Source: SZUA-152 sp964401355 (GTDB taxonomy: Bacteria > Pseudomonadota > Gammaproteobacteria > SZUA-152). From it: DNA of 11,239 nucleotides. The translations under genes were made by a program, and so were the position numbers. The notes under the pieces were generated by a model. It did not search any database. It saw only the letters and a program-made list of their open reading frames with translations, and was not told the DNA's origin. Numbering within the stretch: position 1 is the stretch's first letter; the number at the start of each line of letters is the position of its first letter. The stretch spans positions 1 to 11,239 of the forward strand of contig CAYNYJ010000091.1 of the NCBI GenBank assembly GCA_964401355.1, given 5' to 3'. This document shows, piece after piece, positions 8,032 to 11,239 of the stretch.

Positions 8032-8910
8032 ATGCATGCTTTTTTAGTTCGGTTGATTTTAAAAGCGCTGTCCCGTTTACCGTTGTCGATCGTGCATCGA
8101 ATGGGTGACCTGCTGGGCCGTAGCCTGACGTTTTTCGCCAATGATCTGCGTGATACCGCGCGCATCAATATTCGGCATTGCTTCCCCGAGTGGTCTGCAC
8201 AACGACAACAGCAATTGGTGCTACAGTGCCTGCAACAAACCGCCAAGGCCATCTTGGAGACAGGTGTCCTGTGGCTGCAATCGCCACAACGTGTATTGTC
8301 GCGGGTGAAAACCGTGAGCGGAGAAGATGTGCTGTTGCAGGCGATGGCCAAAGGAAGAGGCGTGATTCTTGCCATCCCCCATTTGGGCGCTTGGGAAATC
8401 GTCGGTTTGTACGGCTCAACGCACTGGCCGATGACCAGCCTCTACCGGCCGCCACGCCAGGCAGCGTTAGCAGAGTTGATGCGTCAGGGGCGTGAACGCG
8501 CCGGGGCCAAACTGGTGCCGACCGATGCCAGTGGGGTGCGTGCACTCTACAAGGCGTTGGGCCGAGGTGAGCTGATTGCCATTCTACCCGACCAGGATCC
8601 CGACCGGGCCTCCGGTGTGTTTGCGCCCTTTTTCGGCGTGCAGGCCAACACCATGACGTTACTATCACGCCTCGCCAGAAAATCCGGTGCGGTGGTGTTA
8701 ATGGCTTATGCGGAACGCTTGCCGGGAGGAATGGGTTATCATCTGCATTTTCAAAGTACCGATGAGGCACTGCTGGGTGGTGACGCGGTACAGGCGGCGG
8801 CCAACCTTAATCAGGCCGTTGAGCAATGTGTATTACAACAGCCGACGCAATATCAGTGGGCATACAAACGTTTTAAAACGCGCCCGCAGGGCGAAAACAA
8901 ATTTTATTAA
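8032..8910 (+). CDS. LpxL/HtrB-family lipid A or lysophospholipid acyltransferase
   Basis: This 292-residue protein belongs to the LpxL/LpxM/HtrB acyltransferases of the inner-membrane cytoplasmic face, which pass an acyl chain from acyl carrier protein to a lipid A precursor or related lysolipid. The catalytic HX4E motif is HLGAWE with H117 and E122. SLYRPPRQ (136-143) and ILPDQDPDRASGVFAPFFG (184-202) are the other family blocks, and the tail YQWAYKRFKTRPQGENKFY is typical of the gammaproteobacterial group. An N-terminal hydrophobic anchor is weak. The length is near the family's usual 290-310. GGTAGG at 8015-8020 lies 11 bases before the ATG. The gene starts 4 bp after the broken ttcA-like gene, so its expression may depend on that promoter. 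I cannot tell whether the acceptor is lipid A, hence no gene symbol. Confidence 0.88.
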   Translation: MHAFLVRLILKALSRLPLSIVHRMGDLLGRSLTFFANDLRDTARINIRHCFPEWSAQRQQQLVLQCLQQTAKAILETGVLWLQSPQRVLSRVKTVSGEDVLLQAMAKGRGVILAIPHLGAWEIVGLYGSTHWPMTSLYRPPRQAALAELMRQGRERAGAKLVPTDASGVRALYKALGRGELIAILPDQDPDRASGVFAPFFGVQANTMTLLSRLARKSGAVVLMAYAERLPGGMGYHLHFQSTDEALLGGDAVQAAANLNQAVEQCVLQQPTQYQWAYKRFKTRPQGENKFY

Positions 8911-8930
8911 ATTTTGTAGGGGGAATTGGT

Positions 8931-8960
8931 TTGTTATTCGAAACCTTCCTCTGTTATACC
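8931..8960 (+). promoter_or_regulatory. Candidate promoter for nhaA
   Basis: TTGTTA (8931-8936) and TATACC (8955-8960), each matching four of six consensus bases, are separated by 18 bases in the 79-bp gap before nhaA. Transcription would begin near 8967. An AGGAAG ribosome binding site at 8974-8979 lies 10 bases before the nhaA ATG. The match is moderate, and read-through from the upstream acyltransferase is also possible. Confidence 0.3.
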
Positions 8961-8989
8961 AATGAAAAAAAACAGGAAGTTTATAGAGC

Positions 8990-10363
8990 ATGAAAGAAGA
9001 AAATAAAACGCCAGCCGATTCTACTGGAAAAGGCATATTTCACGCCCCTTGGGAAAAATCCTTTGAGAAAATATTGACGCCGTTTGAGCAGTTTGTTCAT
9101 CGGGAGACCACCGGTGGTCTGCTGCTGATGGCGACGGCAATTTTGGCCCTGGTGTTGGCGAACAGTGCGTTGGCTGAAATGTACCAGCATCTTTTACACA
9201 CGCCGGTCAGTATTGGCGTCGGCGAATGGATTCTGGAGAAAACCTTACACCACTGGGTGAACGATGGCCTGATGGCACTATTTTTCTTTGTTGTAGGTTT
9301 GGAACTCAAGCGTGAAATATTGGTGGGCGAACTGGCGGTGCCGCGTCAGGCCGCATTACCTATCGCGGCCGCGATAGGTGGCATGGTGGTGCCAGTACTG
9401 TTTTATCTCGCTTTTAATCCCGAAGGTGATGCCGCTGGTGGTTGGGGTATTCCCATGGCGACGGATATTGCCTTCGCGATTGGTGCCCTAGTTTTGCTCG
9501 CACATCGGGTACCAAAATCGTTGATTACCTTTTTGGTGGCCTTGGCCATTGTGGATGATCTTGGTGCGGTGTTAGTGATTGCGTTGTTTTATACGGAGCA
9601 GATTATCTGGGAAGCGTTACTGTCCGCATTTGTAATATTGGCGTTGTTGATCGTGTTGGGTCGTGCCGGCGTTCGTCAGTCCCTGCCGTATCTTTTGCTC
9701 GGTGGCTTGCTGTGGTTTGCACTGCTGAAGTCGGGTGTCCACGCCACCCTGGCCGGAGTAATAACCGCGTTTACCATTCCGGCCTATTCGAAATATGACC
9801 CGGCGCGCTTTAGCGAGCACATGAAAAAACTGATCGCACGTTTCGATGCCAGTCATCAGCCCGGTAAAAGTATTATGACTAACGATAGCCTGCGTGCGGT
9901 GGTGCAAACGCTGGAAAACAGTGTGCATAAAGTGGAGGCGCCCTTACAACGTTTGGAACATGGCATGCACATGCCGGTGGCGTTTCTGGTAATTCCCATC
10001 TTCGCGTTTTTTAATGCTGGCATCCCCATCGAGTTTTCGGAACTGGGTGAAACCATCATGCACCCGGTGACCCTGGGTGTGATCTTCGGATTGGTGGTGG
10101 GAAAATTCGTCGGTATTGTTGGGGCCTGCTGGTTAGCCCTTAGGCTGGGGATAGGTCAACTTCCCGCACAAACCAGTTTTAGTCAGATCGCCGGAGTGGC
10201 GCTGCTTGCGGGCATCGGGTTCACCATGTCGATATTTATTGCTGAACTGGGTTTTGCGGGGCAAGCAGAAAATTTGCTGATGGCTAAAACCGGGGTCTTG
10301 ATTGCTTCATTGCTTGCCGGTATTGGTGGATTTGTGTGGTTGAGGTGTGTGAGTAATCGGTGA
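8990..10363 (+). CDS. nhaA: Na+/H+ antiporter NhaA, long form
   Basis: NhaA exports Na+ (or Li+) in exchange for two protons across the inner membrane, keeping internal pH and sodium in range under alkaline or salty conditions. The 457 residues cover the whole family fold of about 12 membrane segments. Ion-binding residues are D189 and D190 in AIVDDLGA; D159 in MATDIAF corresponds to E. coli D133, and K372 in GKFVGI to E. coli K300. Other family blocks are VNDGLMALFFFVVGLELKRE (90-109), LKSGVHATLAGV (246-257) and AGIGFTMSIFIAELGF (407-422). It is about 70 residues longer than E. coli NhaA: roughly 25-30 at the N-terminus, and about 45 in the cytoplasmic loop after IPAYSKYD (270-325), which look helical and hydrophilic. 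The stop TGA lies 2 bp from the stop of the convergent gene, and a weak hairpin at 10364-10383 may serve both. Confidence 0.96.
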   Translation: MKEENKTPADSTGKGIFHAPWEKSFEKILTPFEQFVHRETTGGLLLMATAILALVLANSALAEMYQHLLHTPVSIGVGEWILEKTLHHWVNDGLMALFFFVVGLELKREILVGELAVPRQAALPIAAAIGGMVVPVLFYLAFNPEGDAAGGWGIPMATDIAFAIGALVLLAHRVPKSLITFLVALAIVDDLGAVLVIALFYTEQIIWEALLSAFVILALLIVLGRAGVRQSLPYLLLGGLLWFALLKSGVHATLAGVITAFTIPAYSKYDPARFSEHMKKLIARFDASHQPGKSIMTNDSLRAVVQTLENSVHKVEAPLQRLEHGMHMPVAFLVIPIFAFFNAGIPIEFSELGETIMHPVTLGVIFGLVVGKFVGIVGACWLALRLGIGQLPAQTSFSQIAGVALLAGIGFTMSIFIAELGFAGQAENLLMAKTGVLIASLLAGIGGFVWLRCVSNR

Positions 10364-10365
10364 GG

Positions 10366-10755
10366 TTAACGGTTTGTTAAACCTAATGTGCCATTTTGCG
10401 GTCTTATTTTTCCGTTATTGTATATTTGTATTTCAAGCCGACTATTTTTTGTTCTCGGGACAACGTGCCATTTTATACTCCAGTATGCGGGCTCGTACTC
10501 ATTGTAGATATTTTTATATGTGACTTCAGAAATGAAAGATGCATTATTAATTGTAATATTATTTATAGTGACATAATCCTTTGCGGCTTGAATTACTTCT
10601 GTAGCAGATAATTTTGGCGGGTCATATTTTTTTGCCCATATTGCATGGGGGAGCGAAAACAGTAAAAAAACCAGTAATAATTTTTTCACCTTATTGGGTA
10701 TAACGAGTAAAGTAACCGGTACGCGGCTTTTTGTCTTTTTCCTAACGTCAGCCAT
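10366..10755 (-). CDS. Small exported protein of unknown function, AT-rich
   Basis: I do not recognise a named family. The 129 codons start at ATG 10753-10755, backed by GAGGA ending nine bases upstream. A GTG at 10687-10689 would instead give a shorter, more standard signal peptide. The hydrophobic segment LLLVFLLFSLPHAIWA ends at residue 41 with an AxA-like cleavage site, so the product is probably periplasmic. The mature part is about 88 residues and contains NNITINNAS, a central YWSIKWHVVP strand and EIQIYNNGKI. Its Trp-rich strand followed by a G-K turn loosely recalls PepSY-like small periplasmic domains, but this is only a resemblance. Base composition is visibly more AT-rich than the flanking nhaA and metH, suggesting later acquisition. 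It sits between nhaA and the cbbS remnant, where a RuBisCO large-subunit gene would be expected. Confidence 0.7.
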   Translation of the reverse strand: MADVRKKTKSRVPVTLLVIPNKVKKLLLVFLLFSLPHAIWAKKYDPPKLSATEVIQAAKDYVTINNITINNASFISEVTYKNIYNEYEPAYWSIKWHVVPRTKNSRLEIQIYNNGKIRPQNGTLGLTNR

Positions 10756-10788
10756 AAATTATATTCCTCATCGGTTCGAGCTAAGGTG

Positions 10789-10827
10789 GCCCTTTTCAAC
10801 GAAAAATGAAAAGAGGGCTGGATTTTT
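10789..10827 (+). terminator. Intrinsic terminator-like hairpin upstream of the cbbS remnant
   Basis: GCCCTTTTC (10789-10797) pairs with GAAA...AGGGC (10808-10818) around a 10-base loop, with a 2-base bulge. Five T follow at 10823-10827 on the plus strand. It precedes the cbbS remnant by about 27 bp and has no plus-strand gene before it today. A plausible origin is a cbbL-cbbS intergenic hairpin left behind when cbbL was lost. It also lies in the 5' flank of the exported-protein gene on the other strand. Confidence 0.45.
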
Positions 10828-10853
10828 CGATGTCATATTTTTGAGCCAACCAC

Positions 10854-11203
10854 ATGAGTGATATACAAAGTTACCATTCGATTTTAGTCAACCCAACGGT
10901 GGGGCATAAGGCTGAAATTTTTTACCTCCCAGCTTGAGCGATGCGTCTTTTCGTGCTCAAATTCAATACATAGTTGATAAGGGTTGGAATCCGGGTGTCG
11001 AGCATGCCGGGCTAGAACAAGCAATGGAAAATTGATGGTGCACGTGGAAGTTGCCTATGTTCGGTGAAACTGACGTCGTGGTGATTCCTGATGAAGTTAT
11101 GGTTTGTTATAGCACGTCCAGACAATCGATAGGCTTTGGTAACGTTGCACAGTCTGCGGGGGCTGCAATGGTTGTTTGTCGTGGTATCACTAGTGTCCCA
11201 TAA
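10854..11203 (+). pseudogene. cbbS: RuBisCO small subunit (form IA CbbS) pseudogene
   Basis: No intact frame exists here, but a full-length CbbS can be read across two frames. From ATG 10854 the first 27 codons give MSDIQSYHSILVNP...AEIFYLPA, matching the form IA N-terminus, and end in TGA at 10935-10937. Shifting the frame by one base at about 10934 gives LSDASFRAQIQYIVDKGWNP, GVEHAGLEQAMEN, then TGA (11033-11035), then WCTWKLPMFGETD and IGFGNVAQSAGAAMVVCRG, ending at TAA 11201-11203. GWNPxxEH, WKLPMFGETD and the final IGFxN..Q..G block are hallmark CbbS segments. The TGA replaces the Tyr usual before Trp in the YW motif. The loop before IGF appears about four residues short against the family (from memory). 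The small subunit supports the RuBisCO large subunit in Calvin-cycle CO2 fixation; this copy cannot make one. No cbbL lies beside it. Confidence 0.9.
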
Positions 11204-11239
11204 ACTTTCATGAAAACTGCAACCTTGTTTGCAGATGAG
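11204..11239. other. 3' flank of the cbbS remnant with a short palindrome and hairpin
   Basis: The end of the window holds a perfect 10-bp palindrome, TTTCATGAAA (11206-11215), and right after it a 6-bp hairpin, CTGCAA-CCTTGT-TTGCAG (11217-11234). No T-run is visible before the window ends. This could be the old terminator or a leader of the next gene; the sequence stops too soon to tell. Confidence 0.25.

Noticed and set aside
10364..10383. Bidirectional terminator between nhaA and the convergent gene
   Set aside because: The 7-bp stem has a bulge and neither strand shows a T-run, so it is noted only as a weak hairpin.
10757..10762. Perfect TATAAT on the minus strand before the exported-protein gene
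   Set aside because: It lies within eight bases of the ATG and after the ribosome binding site, so it cannot serve as that gene's promoter. It has no -35 element at the right distance.
6971..11035. UGA read as tryptophan, since TGA-TGG occurs in both the membrane-protein frame and cbbS
   Set aside because: nhaA and the small membrane protein both end properly at TGA, the cbbS TGA sits at a Tyr position rather than Trp, and cbbS also has an independent frameshift. Decay explains the data more simply.
1..11239. CRISPR arrays, insertion sequences, tRNA or rRNA genes, defence or phage genes
   Set aside because: I looked for spaced repeats, transposase motifs, terminal inverted repeats and tRNA-like cloverleaf ends on both strands and found none.

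Overview
The window looks like chromosomal DNA of a gammaproteobacterium. Support for this comes from a full-length cobalamin-dependent methionine synthase, an NhaA antiporter, a TtcA-type tRNA thiolation gene, an LpxL/HtrB-type acyltransferase and a wrecked form IA RuBisCO small-subunit gene. The RuBisCO remnant points to a lineage with autotrophic (for example sulfur-oxidising) ancestry. Genus cannot be read from the sequence.

Layout. Bases 74-7006 are all on the minus strand: a small membrane protein, a rhodanese-like protein, metH and an orphan GAF-domain histidine kinase, read from right to left. Near 7010-7183 the direction flips. A good sigma70-like promoter (7045-7073) drives the minus-strand block, and a plus-strand block follows: a frameshifted ttcA-like gene, a lipid A/lysophospholipid acyltransferase 4 bp behind it, and nhaA. 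nhaA converges, with a 2-bp gap, on an AT-rich gene for a small exported protein of unknown function. The last 400 bases carry no intact gene, but hold a full-length cbbS pseudogene (10854-11203) preceded by a terminator-like hairpin.

How the genes relate. This is mostly a set of unlinked housekeeping functions: methionine and one-carbon metabolism (metH), sulfur transfer (rhodanese, TtcA-like), envelope lipid acylation, Na+/H+ and pH homeostasis (NhaA) and signal sensing (histidine kinase).

The most notable theme is gene decay. Three loci within about 4.2 kb carry apparent inactivating lesions. cbbS has a frameshift, an in-frame stop and a probable small internal deletion. The ttcA-like gene has one extra base just after its ATP-binding loop, plus Asp to Asn inside the loop. 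The small membrane protein has a TGA 12 codons into its most natural reading. I found no convincing new defence, mobile or CRISPR system.
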